A DNA stretch of 7,975 nucleotides from an uncultured Clostridia bacterium (GCA_947307375.1 CAMZIX010000059.1:1-7975), one strand, 5' to 3'. Positions 1-5,471 are shown, numbered from the stretch's first letter. The notes: a model not told the origin generated them from the sequence alone. Program-made: numbers and translations.

Positions 1-184
1 AGACGGTGGCCTGCTCATAGAAGAAGGCGCCGATGACGCCGCTGATGCCGCCGACATACATGATGCCGGGGATACCGAGGTTCAGGTTGCCGGATTTCTC
101 GGTCAGGGTCTCGCCGGTGCTGCCGAAGAGCAGCGGCACGCCCTGCACGATGGCGCGGGGCAGGAAGCCGAGCAGATCAAACAT
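1..184 (-). CDS. nupQ: BMP-type nucleoside ABC transporter, permease 2 (N-terminal fragment)
   Basis: The first 61 residues of an inner-membrane permease are visible; the rest runs off the left edge. The ATG at 184-182 overlaps the preceding permease's stop codon (ATGTTTGA, 8 bases), which points to translational coupling. The fragment begins with a short hydrophobic stretch, followed by GETLTEKSGNLNLGIPGIM (about residues 24-42). This is the conserved motif with which the YufQ/NupQ branch of the family opens its transmembrane core (family knowledge: GE..TE+.G..N+G..GIM). Together with permease 1 it should form the heterodimeric channel fed by the lipoprotein and driven by the ATPase encoded upstream. 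The gene order (lipoprotein, ATPase, permease, permease) matches B. subtilis nupNOPQ. Substrate (guanosine or other purine nucleosides) is inferred from the family and the riboswitch, not from this fragment. Confidence 0.9.
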   Translation of the reverse strand, partial: MFDLLGFLPRAIVQGVPLLFGSTGETLTEKSGNLNLGIPGIMYVGGISGVIGAFFYEQATV

Positions 185-1286
185 TGGTCTTTCCCTCCTT
201 TTCCGCGATCCTGGTCGGCAGGATCTTGTACTGGATGAAGAATTCGCTGCCGATGATGAAGAACAGGATGATGCCGGTCAGGATATCGCCGAAGGATTCG
301 TTGAGCCGGAACTGGCTGGCGATCTCGCTGGCGCCCTTGCCCAGGAAGACCAGCAGGAAGCTGGTGAAGATCATCCAGACCGGGTTGAATTTGGCAAGCC
401 AGGACACCATGACGGCGGTGAAGCCGCGGCCGCCCGCGCTGGTCGTGGACAGGCTGTGGTCAGTGCCGGAGACCAGCAGGAAGCCGGCCAGACCGCAGAT
501 CGCGCCGGACAGCAGCATCGTGCGGATGATGACGCGCTTGACCTTGATGCCGACATAGCGCGCGGTGCGCTCGCTCTCGCCGACGACGGCGATCTCATAG
601 CCGTGCTTGGAGTAGCGCAGATAGGCGTAGATCATCGCGGTCAGCGCGGCGACGATCAGGATGTTCAGCAGGTACTGCTGACCGAAGAGGTAGGGCAGCC
701 AGCCGGCGCGGGTGTCGCCGTTGACGACGCCCATCGTGCCGGTCCCCTTCGGGAAGCGGTAGGCGATGTAAAAGGACACGAGCTGCATCGCCACATAGTT
801 CATCATCAGGGTGAACAGGGTCTCGTTGGTGTTCCACTGCGCCTTGAAAATGGCGGGGATGCCGGCCCAGACGGCGCCGACCAGGACGCTGGCGATCAGC
901 ATCACGGGGATCAGCAGGCCGTTGGGCAGGAAGGGGCTGAGGAAGGTCATCACCAGCACGCTGACCAGGCCGCCGACCAGCACCTGCCCCTCGCCGCCGA
1001 GGTTCCAGCAGCGCATTTTAAAGGCGGGCGTCACGGCCAGCGACACGCACAGCAGCATCGCGATGTTCTGCAGCAGGACCCAGATCTTGCGGACGGAGCC
1101 GAAGGAGCCCTTGATCATCGTGACGTAGAGCAGGAGCGCGTTTTCGCCCGTGAGCAGCGCTGTCACGCCGGCGCAGACGAGCAGCGCCAGGATCAGCGCG
1201 CCGCCGCGGATGGCCCAGGCGTGGTACCAGGGCAGGACGCTGCGCTTGGCGATATGGAACAGAGGACTGCGCGTTTTCTTATTCAT
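177..1286 (-). CDS. nupP: BMP-type nucleoside ABC transporter, permease 1
   Basis: A 369-residue polytopic membrane protein of the branched-chain amino acid/nucleoside permease family (YufP/NupP-like). A basic cytoplasmic N-terminus precedes a first hydrophobic segment at about 27-47. Further segments lie near 68-88, 101-121, 123-147, 157-178, 204-224, 252-275, 287-320 and 332-352. The family motif WNLGGEGQ is at 94-101. The cytoplasmic loop that should contact the ATPase is around 230-251 (GYEIAVVGESERTARYVGIKVKR region). The ATG at 1286 is chosen because it sits 11 bases after GGAGG. A GTG four codons upstream overlaps that Shine-Dalgarno and is unlikely. The start overlaps the ATPase stop (ATGAATAA, 8 bases), and the stop overlaps the start of permease 2 in the same way, so the three membrane-complex genes are translationally coupled. 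Length is normal for the family. Confidence 0.94.
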   Translation of the reverse strand: MNKKTRSPLFHIAKRSVLPWYHAWAIRGGALILALLVCAGVTALLTGENALLLYVTMIKGSFGSVRKIWVLLQNIAMLLCVSLAVTPAFKMRCWNLGGEGQVLVGGLVSVLVMTFLSPFLPNGLLIPVMLIASVLVGAVWAGIPAIFKAQWNTNETLFTLMMNYVAMQLVSFYIAYRFPKGTGTMGVVNGDTRAGWLPYLFGQQYLLNILIVAALTAMIYAYLRYSKHGYEIAVVGESERTARYVGIKVKRVIIRTMLLSGAICGLAGFLLVSGTDHSLSTTSAGGRGFTAVMVSWLAKFNPVWMIFTSFLLVFLGKGASEIASQFRLNESFGDILTGIILFFIIGSEFFIQYKILPTRIAEKEGKTNV

Positions 1287-2811
1287 GCGCCTGTTCACCT
1301 CCGAGTTTGGTCATCATCAGGCCGACTTCGCGTTTTTTCGCGCCGCGGCCGGGAACGACGCCGCTGACCTTGCCGCCGCAGAGCACGAGGATGCGGTCAG
1401 CCAGCTCCAGCAGCACGTCCAGGTCTTCGCCGACATAGATCACGGCGACGCCGGCGGCCTTCTGGCGGTTGATGAGGTCATAAATCGTGTAGGACGAATT
1501 GATATCCAGGCCGCGCACGGCATAGGCGGTCAGCAGGACGCGCGGCGCCGAGGCGATCTCGCGGCCGACCAGCACCTTCTGCACGTTGCCGCCGGACAGG
1601 CGGCGCACCGGGGTGCTCACGCCGGGCGTGCTGACCGAGAGCTCCTGGACGACGGTCTCCGCCAGCCGGTGCGGCGTTTTGCGGTCGGTAAAGACCGAGC
1701 GGCCGCGGCGGAAGGAGCGGAGCATCATGTTGTCCGAGAGGTCCATGTTGCCCACGAGGCCCATGCCCAGGCGGTCCTCCGGCACGAAGGAGAGGCTGAC
1801 GCCCATCTCCTGAATGCTCAGCGGGTCCTTGCCGATCAGCTCCTCGCGCGTGCCGTCGTCCTCCAGGTAGCTGATGCTGCCCGACTCGACCGGCTGCAGG
1901 CCGGCGATGGCCTCCAGCAGCTCCTTCTGGCCGCTGCCGGAGATGCCGGCGATGCCGAGGATCTCGCCGGAGTTGGCGATGAAGCTCACCTTGTCCAGCT
2001 TGAGCGTGCCCTCGATGTCGCGCACGGTCAGGTCCTTGACCTCGATGCGGGGCTTCGGGTCCTTCGGCTCCGGACGCTCGATGTTCAGCACGACGGGATG
2101 GCCGACCATCATGTTGGTCATCTCCTGCGCGTTGGTGCTCCTGGTGGGCATGTCGCCGATGAACTGCCCGTGGCGCAGCACGGCCACACGGTCGGACAGC
2201 GCCTCCACCTCGTGCATCTTGTGGGTGATGATGACGATGGCCTTGCCGTCGTCGCGCATGTTGCGCAGCACGGCGAAGAGCTTGTCCGTCTCCTGCGGGG
2301 TCAGCACGGCGGTGGGCTCGTCGAGGATCAGGATGTCCGCGCCGCGGTAGAGGACCTTGACGATCTCGACGGTCTGCTTCTGGCTGACGGACATGTTGTA
2401 GATCTTCTGATTGGGGTCGACCTCAAAGCCGTAGGCCGAGCAGATCGCGCGGATCTTCTCTGCGGCGGCCTTCATATCCAGCTTGCCGGGCAGACCGAGG
2501 ACGATGTTCTCCGCGGCGGTCAGCACGTCGACCAGCTTGAAGTGCTGGTGGATCATGCCGATGCCGAGATCGAAGGCGTCCTTCGGGGAGCGGATGACGA
2601 CCTCCCTCCCGTCGACCTGGATCTCGCCCTCGTCCGGGAAATAAATGCCGGAGAGCATGTTCATCAGCGTGGTCTTGCCGCTGCCGTTTTCGCCCAGCAG
2701 GGCAAGGATCTCGCCGCGGTAGATGTTCAGCCAGACCTTGTCGTTGGCGAGCACCGGACCGAAGCGCTTGGTGATGTTGCGCATGGTGACGGCGGGCGTT
2801 TTGTTGTCCAT
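1279..2811 (-). CDS. nupO: BMP-type nucleoside ABC transporter, double-domain ATPase
   Basis: A 510-residue cytoplasmic ATPase with two fused ABC domains, as in YufO/NupO and the sugar ATPases RbsA/MglA. Domain 1 has Walker A GENGSGKT (40-47), a Q-loop HQH (88-90), a C-loop SVSQKQ (141-146), Walker B ILILDEPTA (160-168) with catalytic Glu165, and the H-switch at His197. Domain 2 has a degenerate P-loop GISGSGQKE (289-297, Gln where Lys is expected), a canonical signature LSGGN (405-409), and a Walker B region (VLLTAYAVRGLD, 425-436) lacking the Asp-Glu pair. Only one composite site is therefore likely to hydrolyse ATP well. Such asymmetry is common in this family. The ATG at 2811 follows AAGGAG by 9 bases; a longer reading frame upstream runs through intergenic hairpins and is rejected. 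A 165-base gap containing strong hairpins separates it from the lipoprotein gene. Confidence 0.95.
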   Translation of the reverse strand: MDNKTPAVTMRNITKRFGPVLANDKVWLNIYRGEILALLGENGSGKTTLMNMLSGIYFPDEGEIQVDGREVVIRSPKDAFDLGIGMIHQHFKLVDVLTAAENIVLGLPGKLDMKAAAEKIRAICSAYGFEVDPNQKIYNMSVSQKQTVEIVKVLYRGADILILDEPTAVLTPQETDKLFAVLRNMRDDGKAIVIITHKMHEVEALSDRVAVLRHGQFIGDMPTRSTNAQEMTNMMVGHPVVLNIERPEPKDPKPRIEVKDLTVRDIEGTLKLDKVSFIANSGEILGIAGISGSGQKELLEAIAGLQPVESGSISYLEDDGTREELIGKDPLSIQEMGVSLSFVPEDRLGMGLVGNMDLSDNMMLRSFRRGRSVFTDRKTPHRLAETVVQELSVSTPGVSTPVRRLSGGNVQKVLVGREIASAPRVLLTAYAVRGLDINSSYTIYDLINRQKAAGVAVIYVGEDLDVLLELADRILVLCGGKVSGVVPGRGAKKREVGLMMTKLGGEQAHE

Positions 2812-2813
2812 AG

Positions 2814-2830
2814 ACGGAATCTCCTTCCGT
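2814..2830 (-). promoter_or_regulatory. Hairpin presenting the ATPase gene's ribosome binding site
   Basis: On the transcript, ACGGAA (2830-2825) pairs perfectly with TTCCGT (2819-2814) around a five-base loop GGAGA. The Shine-Dalgarno AAGGAG therefore lies half in the stem and half in the loop, and the ATG at 2811 starts two bases after the stem. This could modulate initiation on the ATPase cistron. The pairing is seen directly; an effect on translation is inferred. Confidence 0.45.
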
Positions 2831-2854
2831 TTTTTCGTTCTTGGAAATGCGCGA

Positions 2855-2910
2855 TGCGCTGCAAAGGGCAACGCAGGGACGATTGCCCCCACGCTGCCCT
2901 TTGCAGCGCA
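2855..2910 (-). repeat. Intergenic inverted repeat with 16-bp arms
   Basis: Positions 2855-2870 and 2895-2910 are perfect reverse complements (TGCGCTGCAAAGGGCA and its complement) around a 24-base loop. There is no U-run after the stem on the minus strand, so it is not a standard terminator. It lies between the lipoprotein and ATPase genes of one operon. There it could act as an RNA-processing or stability element, or be a copy of a dispersed palindromic repeat. A third copy of the core GCAAAGGGC at 2912-2920 allows an alternative, shorter hairpin with the same right arm. Confidence 0.7.
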
Positions 2911-2933
2911 GGCAAAGGGCCGACAGGCAGGAT

Positions 2934-2965
2934 CGGGAAGTCCCGGCGTGGGCCGGGACTTCCCG
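2934..2965 (-). other. Strong hairpin just after the lipoprotein gene stop
   Basis: A perfect 14-bp stem (2934-2947 with 2952-2965) encloses a four-base loop and starts 11 bases after the lipoprotein stop codon. The stem is very GC-rich, but no run of U follows, so complete termination is not expected. Position and structure fit a 3'-end stabiliser. Such an element would keep the lipoprotein message more abundant than the downstream ATPase/permease message, as in many binding-protein operons. That role is an inference. Confidence 0.65.
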
Positions 2966-2976
2966 GATGGATTGTA

Positions 2977-4164
2977 TCAGCCGAAGTTCACGTCAAGCAG
3001 CTCGATCCCGTCGATCTGGATGTCGAAGTAAGGAGCGGAGCGCTTCTCGGACTCGTGGAAGTAGCCGTCGGCGATGACGTTGGTGTCGGGCGTGAAGGCG
3101 TCATCGGTGTCGACGTCAGCCAGGTACTCGGTCAGGGCCTCGCCGCCCACCGTGAAGGCGTCGGTGGCGAAGACGTGCAGGGTGCCGGCCTGGAGGGCGG
3201 CGGAAGCGGCGTCAATGGCTTCCTGGGTGCCGGGGGCGGCGACCTTGTCGTTGAGCGGGAAGAGCTCGACAGAGCCGGTGGCGAAGGTGCCGGTCCAGTC
3301 GGTGTCGATGGCCTTGCCGTTCTTCACGCAGTCAATGATATAGGCGAAGTAGGGCGCCCAGTTGATGCGGGAAGCGACGATGTAGGTGTTGGGGCCGGCC
3401 TCAACGGTGCTGCCGTTGTAGGAGACGTTGGGGACGCCGTTGGCCTCGCAGACGGAGGGAGCGCCGAGGGAGTCGGCGTGCTGGCTGACCAGGACGCAGC
3501 CGCGGTCGATCAGCTTCTGGGCGCCTTCGGTCTCGAGCGCCTGGTCATACCAGGAGCCGGTGAAGGTCACTTCCATCGTGACGCTGGGGCAGACGGACTT
3601 GGCGCCGAGGTAGAAGGAGGTGTAGCCGGAGATGACTTCGGCGTAGGTGAAGGCGCCGACGTAGCCCATCTTGGCCTGCTCGGCGGTGATCTTGCCTTCC
3701 TCGATCATCTGGTTGAGCTTCATGCCGGCGGCGATACCGGCCAGGTAGCGGCCCTCATAGATGGAGGCGAACGCGTTGTGGTAGTTGGCGATCTTCTCGG
3801 TGTGAGCCTTGGTGCCGGTGGCATGGCAGAACTCGACCTTCGGGAAGTCCTTCGCGGCCTGGATCATGTAGTCCTCATGGCCGAAGGAGTCGGCGAAAAC
3901 GATGCTGCAGCCTTCGTCGACCAGCTCGGCGGCGGTGTCGTAGCACTCCTGGCCTTCGGGGACGTTGGTCTTCAGGACGTAGTCCACGCCGGCGGCCTTG
4001 CAGGCTTCCTCGGCGGCCTTGATGAAGTTGAGGTCGTAAGTGGAGTTCTCATCGTGCAGGAAGATGAAGCCGACCTTGAGCTTGGCGACGTCATCGGTCT
4101 TGCCGCAGGCGCACAGCGCGAAAACCATCACGAGGGCGAGCAGCAGAGCAAGAATCTTTTTCAT
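2977..4164 (-). CDS. nupN: BMP-family nucleoside-binding lipoprotein of an ABC importer
   Basis: A 395-residue secreted solute-binding protein of the basic membrane protein (BMP/PnrA/YufN) family. It should capture a purine nucleoside outside the membrane and hand it to the permease pair. The N-terminus is a lipoprotein signal peptide: MKK, a hydrophobic core (4-17), then lipobox LCAC with the lipidated cysteine at 20. The mature protein opens with KVGFIFLHDENSTYDLNF (30-47), the start of the first lobe of a periplasmic-binding fold. Other BMP-like stretches are ADSFGHEDYM (91-100), NYHNAFASIYEGRYLAGIAAG (127-147 region), GYVGAF (167-172) and GSWYDQALETEGAQKLIDRG (203-222). The ATG at 4164 follows GAGGAG with good spacing and alone gives a signal peptide at the very N-terminus. 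The frame stays open upstream only through the riboswitch leader. Guanosine-like substrate is inferred from family and regulation. Confidence 0.94.
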   Translation of the reverse strand: MKKILALLLALVMVFALCACGKTDDVAKLKVGFIFLHDENSTYDLNFIKAAEEACKAAGVDYVLKTNVPEGQECYDTAAELVDEGCSIVFADSFGHEDYMIQAAKDFPKVEFCHATGTKAHTEKIANYHNAFASIYEGRYLAGIAAGMKLNQMIEEGKITAEQAKMGYVGAFTYAEVISGYTSFYLGAKSVCPSVTMEVTFTGSWYDQALETEGAQKLIDRGCVLVSQHADSLGAPSVCEANGVPNVSYNGSTVEAGPNTYIVASRINWAPYFAYIIDCVKNGKAIDTDWTGTFATGSVELFPLNDKVAAPGTQEAIDAASAALQAGTLHVFATDAFTVGGEALTEYLADVDTDDAFTPDTNVIADGYFHESEKRSAPYFDIQIDGIELLDVNFG

Positions 4165-4223
4165 TTGATTTCTCCTCATAAAATCAGAATTTATCTTGAC
4201 CGCAGAAGCGGAGAAGAACAAAG

Positions 4224-4269
4224 AAAAACAAAAAACGCCGGGCTTGCGGCTTGACCGCAAGAACCGACG
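4224..4269 (-). terminator. Intrinsic terminator in the riboswitch leader
   Basis: In the transcript CGTCGG (4269-4264) pairs with CCGGCG (4241-4236) with one G-U pair. After a small internal loop, TTGCGG (4260-4255) pairs with CCGCAA (4249-4244). Six U (4235-4230), then G and five more U follow directly. It lies downstream of the aptamer and about 60 bases before the lipoprotein start codon, so it is the likely expression platform, terminating transcription when guanine is bound. The 5' arm can alternatively be captured: CCCGTC at 4271-4266 is complementary to GACGGG at 4322-4317, giving a candidate antiterminator. Confidence 0.75.
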
Positions 4270-4329
4270 GGAACAAAGGAAAACGGGAACACGGGCGGGG
4301 GCAGAGAAAGGCCAAACCCGTCTGTGCTG

Positions 4330-4402
4330 TTTTCGATAGTCCGGTCATTTACGGCGTCCGGGTAGAAACTTCAAAACCATATTATTTGCTTATATCGAAA
4401 AA
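4330..4402 (-). promoter_or_regulatory. Guanine-type purine riboswitch aptamer
   Basis: On the minus strand this 73-base element matches the purine riboswitch layout. P1 is a perfect 9-bp helix (4401-4393 with 4338-4330). L2 carries AATATGG, J2/3 carries TTTCTA, and L3 is CCGTAAA. P3 has flanking arms CCGGACG/TGACCGG with one A-A mismatch. J3/1 is ACTAT: its C, equivalent to C74 of the B. subtilis xpt aptamer, specifies guanine rather than adenine. The U in TTTCTA equivalent to position 51 argues against the 2'-deoxyguanosine class. P2 is short and A-U rich (CAAA with TTTG, plus a U-U pair as in the Vibrio add aptamer). It precedes the nucleoside importer operon and a leader terminator, so a guanine OFF switch is expected. 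Class assignment rests on established family features; the regulatory direction is inferred. Confidence 0.93.
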
Positions 4403-4424
4403 GACACTGTTCAATTGTAAGTCC

Positions 4425-4453
4425 ACTCTATCAGCAAGCGCGAAAAATGTCAA
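4425..4453 (-). promoter_or_regulatory. Sigma-70/A promoter of the nucleoside transporter operon
   Basis: A perfect -35 box TTGACA (4453-4448) is separated by exactly 17 bases from the -10 box TAGAGT (4430-4425). The expected start of transcription is near 4418, about 15 bases before the riboswitch P1 helix and roughly 250 bases before the lipoprotein ATG. The region is A/T-rich compared with the flanking genes. The long leader leaves room for the aptamer and terminator. Confidence 0.85.
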
Positions 4454-4499
4454 GTTGCCGGATAGTATATTTTCACTATTTTTTTCACCTGCAATTTGT

Positions 4500-4530
4500 G
4501 CAAAAAGACAGCCGTTGGCTGTCTTTTTGC
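4500..4530 (-). terminator. Intrinsic terminator after xpt
   Basis: A perfect 14-bp stem with a three-base loop starts four bases after the xpt stop codon. On the minus strand the descending arm ends GGCTGTCTTTTTG, providing the U-run. Because the ascending arm starts with a run of A, it would also look like a terminator on the other strand. It separates xpt from the transporter operon promoter, so the two units are transcribed independently. Confidence 0.88.
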
Positions 4531-4534
4531 TCCC

Positions 4535-5104
4535 TCAGCAGAAGCTGAGGCCTTCGTCGCTCATCGAGGCGATCCGGGCCAGGGATTCGACGCGCAGACC
4601 CTCCGCGCGCAGCTTGTCGCCGCCGCCCTGGAAGACCTTTTCGATCGCGATGCCCGCGCCGACGACCGTCGCGCCCGCCTGCTCGCAGAGCGCCTTCAGC
4701 CCGACCAGGGCCGCGCCCGTGGCCAGGAAATCGTCCACGATCAGCACGCGGTCGCCCGCGCCGAGGTATTCCTTCGACACGATGACGGTGCTGGTGTTGC
4801 CGTGGGTGAAGCTCTCGACCTCGACCGACCAGACGTCGGCGGAAAGGTTGCGGGTCTTGCTCTTCTTGGCGAAGAGCAGCGGGCAGCCGAAAACGTAGCC
4901 GACCAGGCTCGCGATGGCGATGCCGCTGGCCTCGATGGTCAGGATCTTGTTGATTTCTTCGCCCGCGTAGAGGCGCCTGAGCTCCAGGGCCATGTCGTAG
5001 AGGAGCTGCGGGTCGATCTGGTGGTTGAGGAAGCTGCCGACCTTGAGGATGCCGCCGGGCAGGACCTTTCCGTCGCGCAGGATGCGTTCTTCGAGCTGTT
5101 TCAT
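4535..5104 (-). CDS. xpt: Xanthine phosphoribosyltransferase
   Basis: A 189-residue cytoplasmic salvage enzyme that joins xanthine (and less well guanine) to PRPP to give XMP plus pyrophosphate. Evidence is the N-terminal MKQLEERILRDG, the family stretch KVGSFLNHQIDP (21-32), IEASGIAIA (57-65) as the dimer/pyrophosphate-binding region, KKSKTRNL (80-87), and the PRPP motif VLIVDDFLATGAA (120-132). Length is close to the B. subtilis enzyme (194). The ATG at 5104 is chosen because TGGAGG precedes it by 7-8 bases. The frame is open upstream to 5173 only through an intrinsic terminator, so longer starts are unlikely. In B. subtilis xpt carries its own guanine riboswitch; here none is visible before xpt, and the riboswitch sits on the next operon instead. 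Confidence 0.95.
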   Translation of the reverse strand: MKQLEERILRDGKVLPGGILKVGSFLNHQIDPQLLYDMALELRRLYAGEEINKILTIEASGIAIASLVGYVFGCPLLFAKKSKTRNLSADVWSVEVESFTHGNTSTVIVSKEYLGAGDRVLIVDDFLATGAALVGLKALCEQAGATVVGAGIAIEKVFQGGGDKLRAEGLRVESLARIASMSDEGLSFC

Positions 5105-5125
5105 AGTGAGACCTCCATAGTACCG

Positions 5126-5156
5126 AAAAAAGCCCGTCGGGGAATCGACAGGCTTT
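5126..5156 (-). terminator. Intrinsic terminator between rpmB and xpt
   Basis: An 11-bp stem (5156-5146 with 5139-5129, one G-U pair) with a six-base loop begins 17 bases after the rpmB stop. It runs into six U (5131-5126). It should end the rpmB transcript. Only 21 bases, including the xpt ribosome binding site, lie between the U-run and the xpt ATG. Read-through of this terminator may therefore be how xpt is transcribed. Confidence 0.85.
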
Positions 5157-5173
5157 GATCGGGTCATGTTCAA

Positions 5174-5362
5174 TTAGACAGCGCGGGTGACCTTGCCGCT
5201 GCGCAGGCAGCGGGTGCAGGCGTAGACGTGCTTGGGGGAGCCGTCGACGATGGCCTTGACGCGCTTCACATTCGGCTTCCAGGTACGGTTGGAGCGTCTG
5301 TGGGAGTGAGAGACCTGAATCCCAAAAGCCAGGTCCTTGTCACAGAACTGACATTTCGCCAT
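5174..5362 (-). CDS. rpmB: Large ribosomal subunit protein bL28 (zinc-ribbon form)
   Basis: A 62-residue, strongly basic protein of the 50S ribosomal subunit. It starts MAKCQFC and contains the L28 hallmark SHSHRRSNRTWKPN (18-31) followed by VKRVKAIVDG and VYACTRCLRSGKV. Two CxxC pairs (Cys4/Cys7 and Cys49/Cys52) make it the zinc-binding (C+) form; many Firmicutes also encode a cysteine-free paralogue used in zinc starvation, not seen here. Length is normal. The ATG at 5362 is preceded by AAGGAGG with 8-9 bases spacing; an in-frame GTG three codons upstream overlaps that Shine-Dalgarno. It has its own promoter and terminator, so it is probably a one-gene unit, possibly with xpt by read-through. 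Confidence 0.97.
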   Translation of the reverse strand: MAKCQFCDKDLAFGIQVSHSHRRSNRTWKPNVKRVKAIVDGSPKHVYACTRCLRSGKVTRAV

Positions 5363-5387
5363 TTGAAGCACCTCCTTGCTCGTTTGA

Positions 5388-5401
5388 AATGAAGCTTCAT
5401 T
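5388..5401. promoter_or_regulatory. 14-bp palindrome at the rpmB transcription start
   Basis: AATGAAGCTTCATT is a perfect palindrome directly abutting the -10 box and covering the expected rpmB start point (about 5395). It could be an operator for a dimeric regulator or a chance symmetric sequence. No regulator is identified. Confidence 0.3.
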
Positions 5402-5430
5402 ATAATAGCAGACCGATTCGGGAATTGCAA
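5402..5430 (-). promoter_or_regulatory. Sigma-70/A promoter of rpmB
   Basis: The -35 box TTGCAA (5430-5425) and -10 box TATTAT (5407-5402) are separated by exactly 17 bases. The -35 is preceded by an A/T-rich tract (AAAATTTTTC) that could serve as an UP element, fitting strong expression of a ribosomal protein. The expected start is near 5395, giving a leader of about 33 bases. Confidence 0.85.
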
Positions 5431-5452
5431 GAAAAATTTTAGTTTTCTGCGG

Positions 5453-5471
5453 AAAAAGTGCACGGTGCGCA
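5453..5471 (-). terminator. Possible weak terminator for dnaE
   Basis: TGCGC (5471-5467) can pair with GTGCA (5463-5459), one pair being G-U, around a three-base loop, followed by C and five U (5457-5453). The stem is only 5 bp, so termination would be weak. A second small palindrome, 5505-5515, lies closer to the dnaE stop. No stronger dnaE terminator is visible before the rpmB promoter. Confidence 0.3.

Noticed and set aside
33..1367. A 444-codon open frame on the plus strand opposite permease 1
   Set aside because: It is antisense to a clear membrane protein, with repetitive Asp/Gln/Ala/His-rich translation and no plausible fold or ribosome binding site.
2814..2835. A plus-strand terminator (ACGGAA stem followed by T-run)
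   Set aside because: There is no plus-strand gene to terminate; the stem is short and better explained as structure around the ATPase ribosome binding site.
1150..4254. A 1,034-codon open frame on the plus strand spanning the ATPase and lipoprotein genes
   Set aside because: It is antisense to three well-supported genes and crosses their intergenic hairpins. Its translation is a low-complexity mix of Val, Asp, Gly, Ala, His and Leu with no domain. Long antisense frames are expected in GC-rich coding DNA.
4165..4260. A 32-residue N-terminal extension of the lipoprotein
   Set aside because: It would bury the lipoprotein signal peptide and overlap the leader terminator; the ATG at 4164 has a proper ribosome binding site.
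4496..5158. A 220-codon plus-strand frame opposite xpt
   Set aside because: It is a mirror of xpt codons starting inside a terminator hairpin, with no recognisable protein features.
5105..5173. A longer N-terminus for xpt starting at a TTG near 5173
   Set aside because: The extension would translate through an intrinsic terminator, lacks family similarity, and the ATG at 5104 has a good Shine-Dalgarno and matches the usual Xpt start.
5105..5180. A second purine riboswitch in front of xpt, as in B. subtilis
   Set aside because: The 70-base gap holds only a terminator hairpin. None of the conserved L2, J2/3 or L3 sequences is present.
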